Assembly (NCBI GenBank): GCA_002887195.1
Contig: PJAB01000958.1
Span: 1 to 18,735 of the forward strand
DNA from: Chrysochromulina parva
Lineage: Eukaryota; Haptophyta; Prymnesiales; Chrysochromulinaceae
Length of the DNA: 18,735 nt
Reading direction: 5' to 3'
Part shown: positions 1 to 9,079 of the stretch, one piece after another
Layout: each line of letters begins with the position of its first letter
Position numbering within the stretch: position 1 is the stretch's first letter
Notes under the pieces: model-generated
The model's database searches: none
What the model was told of the DNA's origin: nothing
Seen by the model: the letters and a program-made list of their open reading frames with translations, nothing else
Made by a program: the position numbers and the translations under genes

Positions 1-338
1 ACTCTCCATTCAGAGAGCGAGGTCCGCGATCTCCGCGATCTCCATTCAGAGAGCTTCGAAGAAGGTCGAGAGGAGTGACCATGGAGGTCTCACACGAGGC
101 GAGCGTGCGCGTCTCGCGAGAGGTGGGCATTGCATGCTGTTGAGCTGCAGCGGCGATCGGGAGCTGGAGGCATGCAGGAGCCAGGACGCTGCTCGCCATC
201 GGTTGGGGTGCTATCTCGGAGATAATTAGGTATCTGCCGGGCTAGGTATCTGCCGGGTGAACCTATCCACGCGAGGGGTCGAGGGGCACCGAGGAGACTT
301 CGGGATCCCTAGGTCGGGGAGGACCATTCAGTAACTAG
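1..338. other. Non-coding stretch with two short direct repeats, 3' of the channel gene
   Basis: No convincing coding region is visible. A 16-base direct repeat (TCTCCATTCAGAGAGC) occurs at 3-18 and 39-54. A 15-base near-tandem repeat (TAGGTATCTGCCGGG) occurs at 227-241 and 243-257. The stretch lies downstream of the minus-strand channel gene, whose stop is at 339, and probably holds its 3' UTR. No poly(A) signal could be assigned. Confidence 0.5.
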
Positions 339-1910
339 TCAGGCAGGCTCAGGGGACGGACCGACGGACTGGGCGAAGAGCTCGTCGAGCAGCGCCGCCA
401 CCCGCTGAGACGACTTTTCGATGCGCTCGATGCGAATCGGAAGCAAGAGTTCCTGCTCGTGCTCCGCAGCAAGCCTAGCGACCAACGCACTCTTTGGGCT
501 CGGGGGCCTCGGCTCGACCGTTGGGTCCGGCGGTGGAAGGAGAGCTTGGGCCGCCTCCCTATTCTGCTTCTCCTTCTCTGATGTCCACTTGATAAACGTG
601 ATGAGGTGATTCACCTCCTCGTCTGTCATCGGAGGGGATGGCGGCGCGACAAACTTGTCGAGGAGCACGGCGACGACGACGTTGGTAAGCACCATGTTCG
701 TGAGGATGATAAAGGAAATAAAGAACGCGCCAGCCGTGAAGGTGCTCTTTTGGTACAGCCCGAAGACCAGCGGTCGTCCAAGCGCCTCGGCCCAAGAGTC
801 ACCCGTCATCAGCTGGAACATCGAGTACATCGCGCGCGTCCAGGTGCCGTAGTACTCCCTGCCGTTGGTGTAGCCGCGCGGCGTGTACGCGTCGTTGATG
901 TGGCTGACGTCGTTGAGGTCGTCGGTCATGTACGTGCCGTTCGATCCAAAGTCGCGGAAGAGCTCGACGGCGAGGATGGCGTAGATGCAGAAGAAGATGA
1001 AGAGGATTATGAAGGCGTTGGCGACGCCCGGGACGGCCGACAGCAGTGCCGTGATAATCTTGTTCAGCGACTTGATGCGCTTGAAGAGGCGGAAGACGCG
1101 GAAGGCTCGCATCAGCTTGAGCTTGGCCATGCCGCCCAGGTCGATACCCGTCATCAGAAGAATGCCCACCGCCACGATGATAAAGTCGAAGACGTTCCAC
1201 CCGCTGCCCCAGAACATTTTGCCGAAGCCGTAGCCGTACATGTTGGCCAGCAGCTCGAGCAGGAAGAGTATGTTGAAGACCGTATCGCAGCCCGACCAGA
1301 ATGCTGCGTACTGCAAGTTTGCGACGTCGGGGTCGATCTCCTTCTCCACGATGTTGATGATGAAGTTGGCGATGATTATCAAGGCGACGCTCCACACGAC
1401 AACGGGGTGCATGTAGATTCGGCGCACCTCTCTTTGGTATGGCAGCGTTTTGTTCCTCCCCCGGATCGAGTGGCTCAGAAAGGGCTCGTTCGGCTTGAAT
1501 AAATCGATCAACGCGTACAGCCTCGCGAAGCCAAACACGTCGACTGCGTTGCACTTTCCTGAGCTATCTGTAAGATTGGCCTTATTGAGGAGGGGGCCGG
1601 CCTCGTTTATTATGCGCTTGGCCTGCCTCTCCGTCAGGCCCCGACCGAGCGACTCGAGCGCGAGGCACAGCTCGTCTGTCCCCACTCTTTCGCTTCCGTC
1701 TCGATCGCACTTTTGGAAGGCCTTGATGACCACCGGGTCGATCCCGTCGAGTTCATCATTGAAGGACTGGCTTTGCTCTTCTCTCTTCTTCGTTTTGGGA
1801 GCTTCTTGGTTGTTGTTGTCGTCGTTGCCGGAGCGTCCGCTGCCATCTTCATCATTTTTCTGTTGTTCTTTCTTTCGTTTATCATGGATCGCTTTGACGA
1901 GTGCGGCCAT
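339..1910 (-). CDS. Single-domain voltage-gated cation channel with N-terminal EF-hand
   Basis: A 523-residue protein with one six-transmembrane voltage-gated unit. A canonical-like EF-hand loop lies at residues 69-80 (D-x-D-x-S-E...E), possibly followed by a degenerate hand near 107-130. S1 is about 169-189, S2 204-224, S3 238-255. S4 (263-283) has basic residues at every third position (R268, R271, R274, K277, K280). S5 is about 296-318, the pore loop 353-378 with T-G-D-S-W at 369-373, and S6 392-420. The T-G-D/E-x-W filter resembles a calcium-channel repeat, so Ca2+ or mixed Ca2+/Na+ permeation is inferred. The single-domain layout recalls the EukCat class of algal channels, which would act as tetramers in the plasma or flagellar membrane. 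The start at 1910 is preferred. An in-frame ATG at 2108 would add 66 Arg/Ala-rich residues and overlap the first codon of the opposite gene. Family call is firm; ion selectivity is not. Confidence 0.9.
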   Translation of the reverse strand: MAALVKAIHDKRKKEQQKNDEDGSGRSGNDDNNNQEAPKTKKREEQSQSFNDELDGIDPVVIKAFQKCDRDGSERVGTDELCLALESLGRGLTERQAKRIINEAGPLLNKANLTDSSGKCNAVDVFGFARLYALIDLFKPNEPFLSHSIRGRNKTLPYQREVRRIYMHPVVVWSVALIIIANFIINIVEKEIDPDVANLQYAAFWSGCDTVFNILFLLELLANMYGYGFGKMFWGSGWNVFDFIIVAVGILLMTGIDLGGMAKLKLMRAFRVFRLFKRIKSLNKIITALLSAVPGVANAFIILFIFFCIYAILAVELFRDFGSNGTYMTDDLNDVSHINDAYTPRGYTNGREYYGTWTRAMYSMFQLMTGDSWAEALGRPLVFGLYQKSTFTAGAFFISFIILTNMVLTNVVVAVLLDKFVAPPSPPMTDEEVNHLITFIKWTSEKEKQNREAAQALLPPPDPTVEPRPPSPKSALVARLAAEHEQELLLPIRIERIEKSSQRVAALLDELFAQSVGPSPEPA

Positions 1911-2106
1911 CTGCCCGAGCAAGAGCGGAGGGCAGTCGCGCGCTCCGCGCAAGAGTGCGGCGGGCAGATGCGCGCCGAGCTCGAGCCACTGCGCACTTCC
2001 TCGAACGACCAACGAACGTGGCGTTTTTTCCTCGAAGCGTTTTGCATGCTTCCTCGAATTTGGTAAATATGGTTGAACAGATCTTCTCGTACGTCGCAAC
2101 GCGGCC
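1911..2106. promoter_or_regulatory. Putative bidirectional promoter between channel and EF-hand protein genes
   Basis: About 196 bases separate the preferred start of the minus-strand channel (1910) from the plus-strand EF-hand gene (2107). The segment contains an AT-richer patch around 2030-2080 in an otherwise GC-rich region. No TATA box or other defined element could be assigned. Control of both genes from here is inferred from head-to-head layout only. Confidence 0.4.
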
Positions 2107-5100
2107 ATGAAGCGCTCGCCGCGGAAGCCGATCGGCGGCGCCACTAATCGCCTCGCCGCGCCATTCGCCGAGGCGCACACTCGCGCGCCCGCACCCAAGA
2201 TGCCCGCGCCGCCGCTTGCTCCGACGACGATGGGTAATGGGACTGTCCCACCGGACCTCTTTAGCAAGGAATGGCGGCAGAAGACGGAAACGACGCGGGG
2301 TGCATCCATCGAGGCGATTGCTAGGGCTAAGACAACGGAGGAGTCGAAGGCCAGCGCCGCATCCTCGTTGCCACGCTCCGGCTCCAGTCGCGTCGGGCGG
2401 GTCTTCTTAGGCGGTGGCATGCGTGCGGGCGAGGGCAAGAAGCTGACGGGGCACAGTGAGTACGTGATGCAGGTGATGCGCGAGTTCTTCCAAAAGCACG
2501 ATCTGCACGCGCTACTCACCGTCTTCCGGGAGCACGACCACGACAAGAGCGGCACCTTTGAGTTCCCCGAGTTTCGGGATGCGATGCGTTCGGTCAACCT
2601 CGACCTGACGGAGAAGGACATGGTCGCCCTGTTCCGGGCGGCGGACGCGGATGGTTCGGGTTGCCTCGAGTTTTCCGAGTTCATCAACAACTTCCGGAAG
2701 GAGGGCGCGGGCGACGCCGCCGAGGGCCGGCGCGAGCAATTCTTCTTCAGCCTGTCGCGACCGCGGGATCTGCTCGCGAGGCCCGAGCGGCTCAAGCTCT
2801 CCCGCAAGGTCGAGGGGCCGCCGGTGACGAGCCGCTCATTGGACGAGATGCTCGCGATCATCGAGAAGAAGGTGGACCAGACGGGGCCCAAGGCCGTCTT
2901 CCACCGCTTCGACGAGAACCGCAGCGGTCGGCTCTCCATCCCCGAGTTCGTACTCGCGATGAAGCACTATGGCGTCGACTGCACAGAGGCCCAGGCGGAG
3001 GAGGTGATCACTTCGATCAACAAGGCGTACGGTTCGTCGATGCAGACGAACCTGAACTATGCGCCGTTTGCCGCGTTCTTTACGCACAAGATCGACACGG
3101 AGAATACGAGCAACACGGCGATGCGACGCCCAAAGAACCTAGGCGACGATGCCGACCGAGACGACGACGAGCATGGGCGCGGCGCGCACACCGCCTCGGG
3201 CGTGGACTTTAAGCAAGCCAAGTCGAGCATGTTCGCCGGGGTGGTCAAGGACAGCGACCGCGTCGACCCGTCCGCTGCTACGGCCGAGCCCAACATCCAG
3301 CTCCTCCAGACGATGCGCAAGCTCTTCAAAGACCACGACATCGGAGCGCTGCGAAAGACGTTCCAAGAGTTTGATGCCGACAAGAGTGGCACATTTGAGC
3401 TGGCCGAGTTCAAGGAGGCCATGCGCGTCGTCGACCGCACCATGCCGGAGACGGATGTGGAGACTCTCTTCAAGGCCGCCGACGCCGACAGCTCGGGGCA
3501 AGTCGACTTTTCTGAGTTCATGGGCACCCTCAAAAAGGTGGAGGAGATTGGACGCAAGCGCACGGTGACTGAGAGGCGGGCGCGCTACATCCCGGCGGCG
3601 ACGGCCAAGGCGTACGATCTCGAGCCGTCGGAGTACAAGTACGAGGCGGGCGACGAACTCGTGGCGGGCTACCACAACCTTCTCAAGGACAAGATTAAGA
3701 CGCGCTTCGGCGACCTGCGCCGGTGCTTCCGCGCCATCGACGAGGACGGCTCGGGCAAGTGCGACCGTGTGGAGCTCTCGCAGATGCTGAACGCCATGTT
3801 CAACCTCAACGTGCCCGAGAAAGCCATGCACCGCATGATCGATCTGATGGACTACGACGGCAGCGGCGACATCCAGTTTGACGAATTCGCACGGGTCTTC
3901 GCCGCTGAAGACATTCGCAACATGAAGACGACGACGACGACGGCGGCTGACGCGAGCCTCATCGAACCAGATACCATGGCCCATTGGCACAAGATGCGCC
4001 CACCGCCGGCCGCGCTCGAGGCCATCGAGATGGCGACGGCGCGTCGGATCGGGATGAACCGGACCGAACTCAAGCCGATCACCCTCGACGATGGCTGGGA
4101 CGGCCCCGATTGGGCCTCCCGAAAAGACCAGAACACGGGCTGGCGCGGCTGGGACCTGCAGGTCCACATGGACAAGCGGGAAGAGTACAAGACTGGGCGT
4201 GACATCGACTGGACCAAGGGCAGCAAAGGTGGCCAGCCCGAATCCAACTTCAGGCCGTCACAGACGGCTGCGCACGTCGAGACGAAAGGCATGCCGCGCC
4301 TCGTCACGCGCGGCGCGGCGCAGGCGAGGAACGCCGCCGCCGCCGCTTCCGCCACCGCCTCCGCCGAGATGACGACCCTCGAAGAGGTCGCAGCCTCGCC
4401 GCGGGCGCCCGCATCGCCGCGCGGTCCGCAGTCGCCACGAGAGGCAAGGGCTGCGCAGCGAGATGCCTCCCAGACCCTCGGAGAAGCCGAGGTGACGAAA
4501 CGCCGCCTCCAAGAGGCTGCTCGGCTCGCCGTCGCTGTGTTCGACCGCAAGACCATGCGTGATGCGTGGGACGCTGGCCTTGTCGCGCCCTCGCTCGCAA
4601 ACGTCACGATGAACGAGCGCCTCATGCGGAGCGGCTTACAGCGGAGCCCGCGCGACATCAACGGGAGCAAACCACTGGGCCAGGGTGACTCGGGCTCGCT
4701 CAGTGCGCGGGCGAGCGTGCCCGTGCGACTCGACGGCGGCGTCAGGACCGACGGCGGGCAGCGCGACTTTTCTCTGCTTGACCTCGAGGACGCCACACGT
4801 ACCCGCAGTGTCGCCCAGTGCTTCGCGGACGCACCCGCCAACTCTCCTGCGTTCAACTCGGAGGCGCGGCGGCTGCGACGCCTCGGCGAGTCTTCCCTCC
4901 GCGAGGAGCAGACAGAGGACCGAGCACGAGAGCACTCCCGTCGGCAAGCGCACGCAGCCCGCGCGGCCAAGTATCGGGACGCGGAGGCAGAGAGCCGCTC
5001 GCGGGCTGACGCGCAGCGCGATGGGTACGATGAGGGGCGGCGCAGGCGCCAGGCACAGTACGGTGCTACTATCAGCGATCTGCAACTAGCTGCCGAGTCG

Positions 5101-5349
5101 AAGATCGAGCTCGAGCATGGGCGCGAGACAGTCCTCGTTGAGCCGCCCGCCTCGATAGGGTGGGGCAACCGGCCTGCGCCGCCGCACCTCACGAGCCACT
5201 GGAACACGATCTCGAATCACCATGCCGATCCGCCACCGCGCGGTGAACGCGGTGAGGCGAACAAGATCATCTCTTACCGGCGCGGATTCCCGCCAGGCGG
5301 CCTTGCCGGCCTTACCCATGCCTCGTGGGGAGGGGCCCACGCTCAGTGA
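2107..5349 (+). CDS. Large multi-EF-hand calcium-binding protein (duplicated four-hand module)
   Basis: A 1080-residue intronless protein. Seven canonical EF-hand loops are visible at residues 144-155, 180-191, 269-280, 423-434, 459-470, 545-556 and 582-593. An eighth degenerate hand lies near 305-322. Hands 1-4 and 5-8 are two copies of one module offset by about 279 residues; hands 1-2 and 5-6 are especially alike (both contain D-K-S-G-T-F-E). The C-terminal half has no recognised domain. It holds an Ala-rich stretch (739-757), three S-P-R motifs six residues apart (764, 770, 776), a charged helix likely to be coiled coil (about 930-985), and a Trp/Pro-containing tail. The protein is presumably a cytosolic or cytoskeletal calcium sensor; a flagellar role is possible but unproven. 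Start at 2107 is the longest option; an ATG at 2230 would drop a low-complexity N-terminus. It diverges from the channel gene. Confidence 0.88.
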   Translation: MKRSPRKPIGGATNRLAAPFAEAHTRAPAPKMPAPPLAPTTMGNGTVPPDLFSKEWRQKTETTRGASIEAIARAKTTEESKASAASSLPRSGSSRVGRVFLGGGMRAGEGKKLTGHSEYVMQVMREFFQKHDLHALLTVFREHDHDKSGTFEFPEFRDAMRSVNLDLTEKDMVALFRAADADGSGCLEFSEFINNFRKEGAGDAAEGRREQFFFSLSRPRDLLARPERLKLSRKVEGPPVTSRSLDEMLAIIEKKVDQTGPKAVFHRFDENRSGRLSIPEFVLAMKHYGVDCTEAQAEEVITSINKAYGSSMQTNLNYAPFAAFFTHKIDTENTSNTAMRRPKNLGDDADRDDDEHGRGAHTASGVDFKQAKSSMFAGVVKDSDRVDPSAATAEPNIQLLQTMRKLFKDHDIGALRKTFQEFDADKSGTFELAEFKEAMRVVDRTMPETDVETLFKAADADSSGQVDFSEFMGTLKKVEEIGRKRTVTERRARYIPAATAKAYDLEPSEYKYEAGDELVAGYHNLLKDKIKTRFGDLRRCFRAIDEDGSGKCDRVELSQMLNAMFNLNVPEKAMHRMIDLMDYDGSGDIQFDEFARVFAAEDIRNMKTTTTTAADASLIEPDTMAHWHKMRPPPAALEAIEMATARRIGMNRTELKPITLDDGWDGPDWASRKDQNTGWRGWDLQVHMDKREEYKTGRDIDWTKGSKGGQPESNFRPSQTAAHVETKGMPRLVTRGAAQARNAAAAASATASAEMTTLEEVAASPRAPASPRGPQSPREARAAQRDASQTLGEAEVTKRRLQEAARLAVAVFDRKTMRDAWDAGLVAPSLANVTMNERLMRSGLQRSPRDINGSKPLGQGDSGSLSARASVPVRLDGGVRTDGGQRDFSLLDLEDATRTRSVAQCFADAPANSPAFNSEARRLRRLGESSLREEQTEDRAREHSRRQAHAARAAKYRDAEAESRSRADAQRDGYDEGRRRRQAQYGATISDLQLAAESKIELEHGRETVLVEPPASIGWGNRPAPPHLTSHWNTISNHHADPPPRGERGEANKIISYRRGFPPGGLAGLTHASWGGAHAQ

Positions 5350-5755
5350 GGGCAGGGCCATGCGTGCGTACGAGGGGTTTGGACGACATCTCTGTGTGTG
5401 TCGCTGCGTGTAAGTGTGGCGTTATGATGACTAGTTGACAACTACGGGCATGAGAGTGTTGAACTTGCAACTTGAGACCGGACGCTCTTGTTCAGGTGTC
5501 ACGGGTCACGGTCAGAGAGTGCACAGGGCACGGTGCCACGGAGACGGACGCACGCCGCGACCGGCCGACGCGCGACGGACGCACACGGACCGGACGCAAG
5601 GGGCACCACAGTCCACACCGCCCCGACCCCGCCGTTGGAGGACGATATTAGATTCTTATGGTAATGAATCGTTATCCGTGTCGTAAAGAATGTGAAGAGC
5701 TTAGTTTTCACATCCGTGATTATGTGCTCGCATGCGCGTGTACACCCACCTCGCT
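5350..5755. other. Convergent intergenic region, no gene seen
   Basis: This 406-base stretch lies between the stop codons of the plus-strand EF-hand gene and the minus-strand coiled-coil gene, so it should hold both 3' UTRs. It is a GC-rich, ACGG-rich segment followed by an AT-richer segment (about 5645-5720). A TGTAA occurs at 5408-5412, about 60 bases after the EF-hand stop. Short open frames here look unlike protein and are not annotated. Confidence 0.5.
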
Positions 5756-8698
5756 TCACGGACGGGATGAGGCACGAGAGATCGGCTTCTTCTTGGTTCG
5801 CCCTCCTTTGGCCCTTGTGCCTCCGAGCTGTACGTACCGCTGACGGCCGACGTGGCCGCGCTGGAAGGCCTGCATCAGCGTGGCGGCGCTCGTGGCGGCG
5901 TGATAGTCATATCGCTTCGAAGGCGACTCATCGGGAGCTCGGGGCGTGAGGTGCACCTCGCCGCGCACGAGCACGATGCCATCTTTGGTCGAGATCGTCA
6001 CGTGACGTGGCCCGAGGTACGTGGCCGTCGGTTCCACGTCAGCGTCGAGAGCACCATTGTTCGGTGGGTCGAAGACTATCTTGAGCAGCCACGTGTCCTC
6101 GAGACGTTCGAGCATACTACTGCCAATGTGAATGCCCGGACTGAGCCCGATCCTTGTGTGGATGGGAATGCCGAGCCCAAGACCGGCGCCGCGGCCTTGG
6201 CGTACCGCCACGGCCGATGCGATGGCGCCGTCCTCAGCGGCGGTACGGCCGGCGAGTGCCATTGGTCGGCCAGCGAGGCCGTGCTGTTGCACGACGAGCA
6301 CTTCGAGGTCGCGGCCGTCGCACCCAAAGCCCGCCGTCTCCGCGAGGGAATGCGAGAGCGGCGTCGCGCACACGACACCAAGCGGCATGTACGGCAGCAG
6401 CTCCTCTTTAGCATGCATCCTAGCCGGTAGGACGGCGGCCCCTGCAATCGAGGAGGCACGCACCACCGCCGCCGCATCGAGGGGCTTGGCCTCGATACGC
6501 GTCGCATACGCTTTACGCAGCCGCTCGAGCGCCGCCGCTTTGTCGTAGAGCGCCTGCTTGAGGCGAGAGTCGAGCTTTGAGATCTGCAGCTCGCTGTCCT
6601 CGAGGCTGGTCTGCAGACGCTCGAGCTGCCGCTCAGCCTGCGCTGCCTCCCAGCTCAGACGGTGGCTCGTAGGGGGTCGGCTGGCCGGGGGGCTCGCGCC
6701 GCTTGGACGGTGGCTCGGGGGAGCAGGGGGTCGGCTGGCCGGGGGGCTCGCGCCGCCAGCGGCTGACGTCAACCCATCTGGGATTCGTGCTGGACCCTCA
6801 TTGGGTTTCGTGCTGGACCCAACGGCGCTCGGCTGGTGCTGGTGCTGCAGCTCCGCCACCGCCTTGGCCGCCTCCGTCGCGTGCGTTTCCCCAGCGGCCT
6901 TCTTCTCCAGCGCACGGAGGGCCTCGTCTCGTGCTTCTTCGATGGCACGAAGGAGGGCTTCCTTCTCTTCGGTGGCCAGGCGCTGCACCTCGCGCGCCTG
7001 CTTGCGCTGTTCGTCGGCCTCCGCTTTCATCGCCGCCACGCGCGCCTCCGCGTCCGCCGCCATCATTTGGCCTCGATCGAACTCCTCCTGCGCGAGCCTG
7101 CGCAGCGCCTCGAGGTTCGCCTGAGCCTCGGCCATCGCCTCTCTCTCACTCTCGGCGATGCGCCATTTGACCTCCGCGCGCTGCTGTGCCTCGTGCGCCA
7201 GCTGCAGCGCCTGCGCCGCCTGCGTCGCACTCTCGTCGGCTACTCGAGTCTTCTGCAGCACCGTCTCGGAGCGGATCGACTCTGCCTGCAGCGCGTTCTC
7301 GCGCACCTGCTTCCAATAGCGGCGCTCCGTCTGGACCGCTTGCACCTTGTCGACGTGGCACTTGGCCTCGGCCTCGCGCACCGCCTCCTCGAGCTCACGC
7401 CGAGATCGCTCCGCGCGCGCGAGCCCCATATGGGCGTCCGCTTTGATCGCATCGAGCTCGCGCTGCAGCCGGTCAGCACGCTCGGCCTCGCGCTTGGTGC
7501 TCGCGAAGGCATCCTCGAGACGCTTGGCCGCGCTCGCGCGCAGCTTCTCCTCGAGCTGGCGCAGCGCCTTGGCGTGCCGCTCCTCGGCCGCCTTGAGCTG
7601 CGCCGTGCCGCGGGCCTCAGCGGCGACACGGACCTCTCGTTGTAGCTTGCTCAACTCGGCGCGATGCGCTTCGAGCAGCTGGGCCTCTCGCACAGCGGCC
7701 GCGGCCTTGTCGTGCTCCTGTGCCTGGTGGATCTTGTGCTGCTGCTGCAGCTGCTGCTGCTGCTCGTGCCGCAGGCGCGTCAAGCTCTTGGTTGTCGTCG
7801 CCACCGCCTGCCGATGCGCCTCGTTCTCGACACGTTGGGCGACCACGTCGAGCTCTGCCTCCTTGCGACGGATGGTAGCGCGCTCCTTCTCAAGACGGTC
7901 TTCGTAGTGTCGGCGCACGCGCAGCAGCGACGAGCGCGGCGAGGGCGCGCCGATCGCCGGCGAGGGCACCACATTCGTCCAAGTCGAGCCACGTGTGTGG
8001 AACGGCAGCGCACCGCCGGCCGCGCTGCCACCAGCACCTGCACCCGCGCCCGTGACGGCGCCTGCACCCGCGCTGCCAGCTGCACCAGCGCCGCCGCCGC
8101 CGCCAAAGCGTGTGGCGGGGGTCCCGCTGCTGTCGCGCCGGACGCCTCCTCGGGCCGTCGTCGGCCGTCGGGAGGACGAGCGACCGGGCGTGGGTGACGC
8201 CCGCTGCGCATCGAGCAAGGTCTGGTGCACTCCAATCTCCTTCTGGATGTATTTAATCGCCTCTGTGCCCTTGAGCACGCGCGGCGGTGACCAGGCGGCA
8301 GTCGAGCTGAGCGGCGAGCCGATAGGCACGTGGAAGGCCGATGACGTGGATTCTGCTCGCGGAGAGGTTTTCACTGGTGGCGGCGGCGGCGGGGAAGAAG
8401 CTCGCAGCGGCGCACCCTCCGGCTTCTTCCTGCCCGCAGCACGCTCGCTCTCGAGCTCCGCAACGGCCTCAGCCTCTGCCGCCTCTAGATCCTGCTGAAG
8501 CGATGCCTCTTTGGAGGCCTCCGAGTCTGCCGCGGACGCTATGCCATGGATGATTTGCAGCCCTTGCCGCAGCTGCGAGGAGCGCGGCAACGAGGCGGGC
8601 GAGGCCGAAAGCCGCGGATTGTCATCGTCGTCATCGTCGGTCTCGTCGGAGGCGCTGTAGATTGGATCGTCATCGTCGTCATCGTCGTCCGAGCTCAT
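5756..8698 (-). CDS. Long coiled-coil protein with Asp-rich N-terminus and C-terminal IQ motif
   Basis: A 980-residue protein from the preferred ATG at 8698; the frame stays open upstream to an ATG at 8851, but those 51 residues look non-coding. The first 26 residues contain two Asp runs. Next comes a Ser/Pro-rich, Gly/Ala-rich disordered region to about residue 260. A long Ala/Glu/Arg/Gln-rich coiled coil covers roughly 261-616. A Pro-rich linker with an internal repeat (636-679) and a second short coiled coil (681-736) follow. The last 240 residues look globular and contain, at about 942-955, M-Q-A-F-Q-R-G-H-V-G-R, which fits the IQ pattern for calmodulin binding. I do not recognise an orthologue. 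Architecture suggests a cytoskeletal, centrosomal or flagellar scaffold; that is inference. The gene converges on the EF-hand gene. Confidence 0.8.
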   Translation of the reverse strand: MSSDDDDDDDDPIYSASDETDDDDDDNPRLSASPASLPRSSQLRQGLQIIHGIASAADSEASKEASLQQDLEAAEAEAVAELESERAAGRKKPEGAPLRASSPPPPPPVKTSPRAESTSSAFHVPIGSPLSSTAAWSPPRVLKGTEAIKYIQKEIGVHQTLLDAQRASPTPGRSSSRRPTTARGGVRRDSSGTPATRFGGGGGAGAAGSAGAGAVTGAGAGAGGSAAGGALPFHTRGSTWTNVVPSPAIGAPSPRSSLLRVRRHYEDRLEKERATIRRKEAELDVVAQRVENEAHRQAVATTTKSLTRLRHEQQQQLQQQHKIHQAQEHDKAAAAVREAQLLEAHRAELSKLQREVRVAAEARGTAQLKAAEERHAKALRQLEEKLRASAAKRLEDAFASTKREAERADRLQRELDAIKADAHMGLARAERSRRELEEAVREAEAKCHVDKVQAVQTERRYWKQVRENALQAESIRSETVLQKTRVADESATQAAQALQLAHEAQQRAEVKWRIAESEREAMAEAQANLEALRRLAQEEFDRGQMMAADAEARVAAMKAEADEQRKQAREVQRLATEEKEALLRAIEEARDEALRALEKKAAGETHATEAAKAVAELQHQHQPSAVGSSTKPNEGPARIPDGLTSAAGGASPPASRPPAPPSHRPSGASPPASRPPTSHRLSWEAAQAERQLERLQTSLEDSELQISKLDSRLKQALYDKAAALERLRKAYATRIEAKPLDAAAVVRASSIAGAAVLPARMHAKEELLPYMPLGVVCATPLSHSLAETAGFGCDGRDLEVLVVQQHGLAGRPMALAGRTAAEDGAIASAVAVRQGRGAGLGLGIPIHTRIGLSPGIHIGSSMLERLEDTWLLKIVFDPPNNGALDADVEPTATYLGPRHVTISTKDGIVLVRGEVHLTPRAPDESPSKRYDYHAATSAATLMQAFQRGHVGRQRYVQLGGTRAKGGRTKKKPISRASSRP
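6659..6760. repeat. In-frame tandem repeat encoding the Pro-rich linker
   Basis: A 32-base perfect direct repeat (6671-6702 and 6725-6756) sits inside two larger copies that begin ACGGTGGCTCG at 6659 and 6707. In the minus-strand protein it encodes two copies of G-A-S-P-P-A-S-R-P-P. Just beyond, a separate 14-base direct repeat (TTCGTGCTGGACCC) occurs at 6784-6797 and 6807-6820. Its 23-base period shifts the reading frame between copies, so those two copies encode different peptides. Confidence 0.85.
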
Positions 8699-9079
8699 GG
8701 ACTTCCGGCGCTGGGCCAGTCCGCACACCACACCACACGAAAAATGCTCTCCAATCAGAATTGCTTTTGGTGGTTTCGCCTTTTTGCTTCCAAACCACGT
8801 GACGCCGAAAGTGAATGCATGCAGATCACTTGCAGCAACACACACACACACCGCTGGCTACAGGGGTATTCGTTTGCGCTCGTTTAGTTACTTGTGTTGT
8901 TTCGACTAATGACGTGTTGCACATGCAGCCTCCCTAGGCACATTCAGTCAGATAGGAGCCAGGCGAGGACCATGTATGGACATGCGGTCCCTCAACATCT
9001 ACGAACATGCGGTCAGAGACGTGTGCTTCCTATAATCTACTTGAGATGAGGTTATGTGGTAAGCGCTCCGCCGCCGCTG
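8699..9079. promoter_or_regulatory. Intergenic region: 5' side of coiled-coil gene, 3' side of CLC gene
   Basis: No gene is seen. The 381 bases should hold the promoter of the minus-strand coiled-coil gene and the 3' UTR of the CLC gene. A CCAAT sequence at 8751-8755 lies about 53 bases upstream of the coiled-coil start, in reverse orientation relative to that gene. A short (AC)n run lies near 8840-8852. A 10-base direct repeat (ACATGCGGTC) occurs at 8979-8988 and 9005-9014. Function of these is unknown. Confidence 0.4.

Noticed and set aside
606..1502. Plus-strand open frame of 298 codons
   Set aside because: Antisense to the channel gene, which has clear S1-S6 helices in the other strand.
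1911..2939. Minus-strand open frame continuing 343 codons upstream of the channel gene
   Set aside because: It is antisense to the EF-hand gene and encodes Arg/Ser-rich sequence with no domain. High GC and codon bias keep antisense frames open.
3852..5207. Minus-strand open frame of 451 codons
   Set aside because: Shadow of the plus-strand EF-hand protein; low-complexity Ser/Arg composition and no motif.
5408..5412. TGTAA as a poly(A) signal indicating a green alga
   Set aside because: TGTAA follows the EF-hand, carrier and RING-like genes at about 60-95 bases but not the other genes, so it is too weak to assign signal or lineage.
8624..8695. GAT/GAC-rich runs as another copy of the introner repeat
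   Set aside because: They are three-base periodic, in frame, and encode the Asp-rich N-terminus of the coiled-coil protein; the 10-base period and CCTCCCTC tail are missing.
8911..8930. Plus-strand CTAAT followed by GCACATGCAG, resembling an intron 3' end
   Set aside because: No plus-strand coding sequence lies on either side, and no matching donor with exon is visible.
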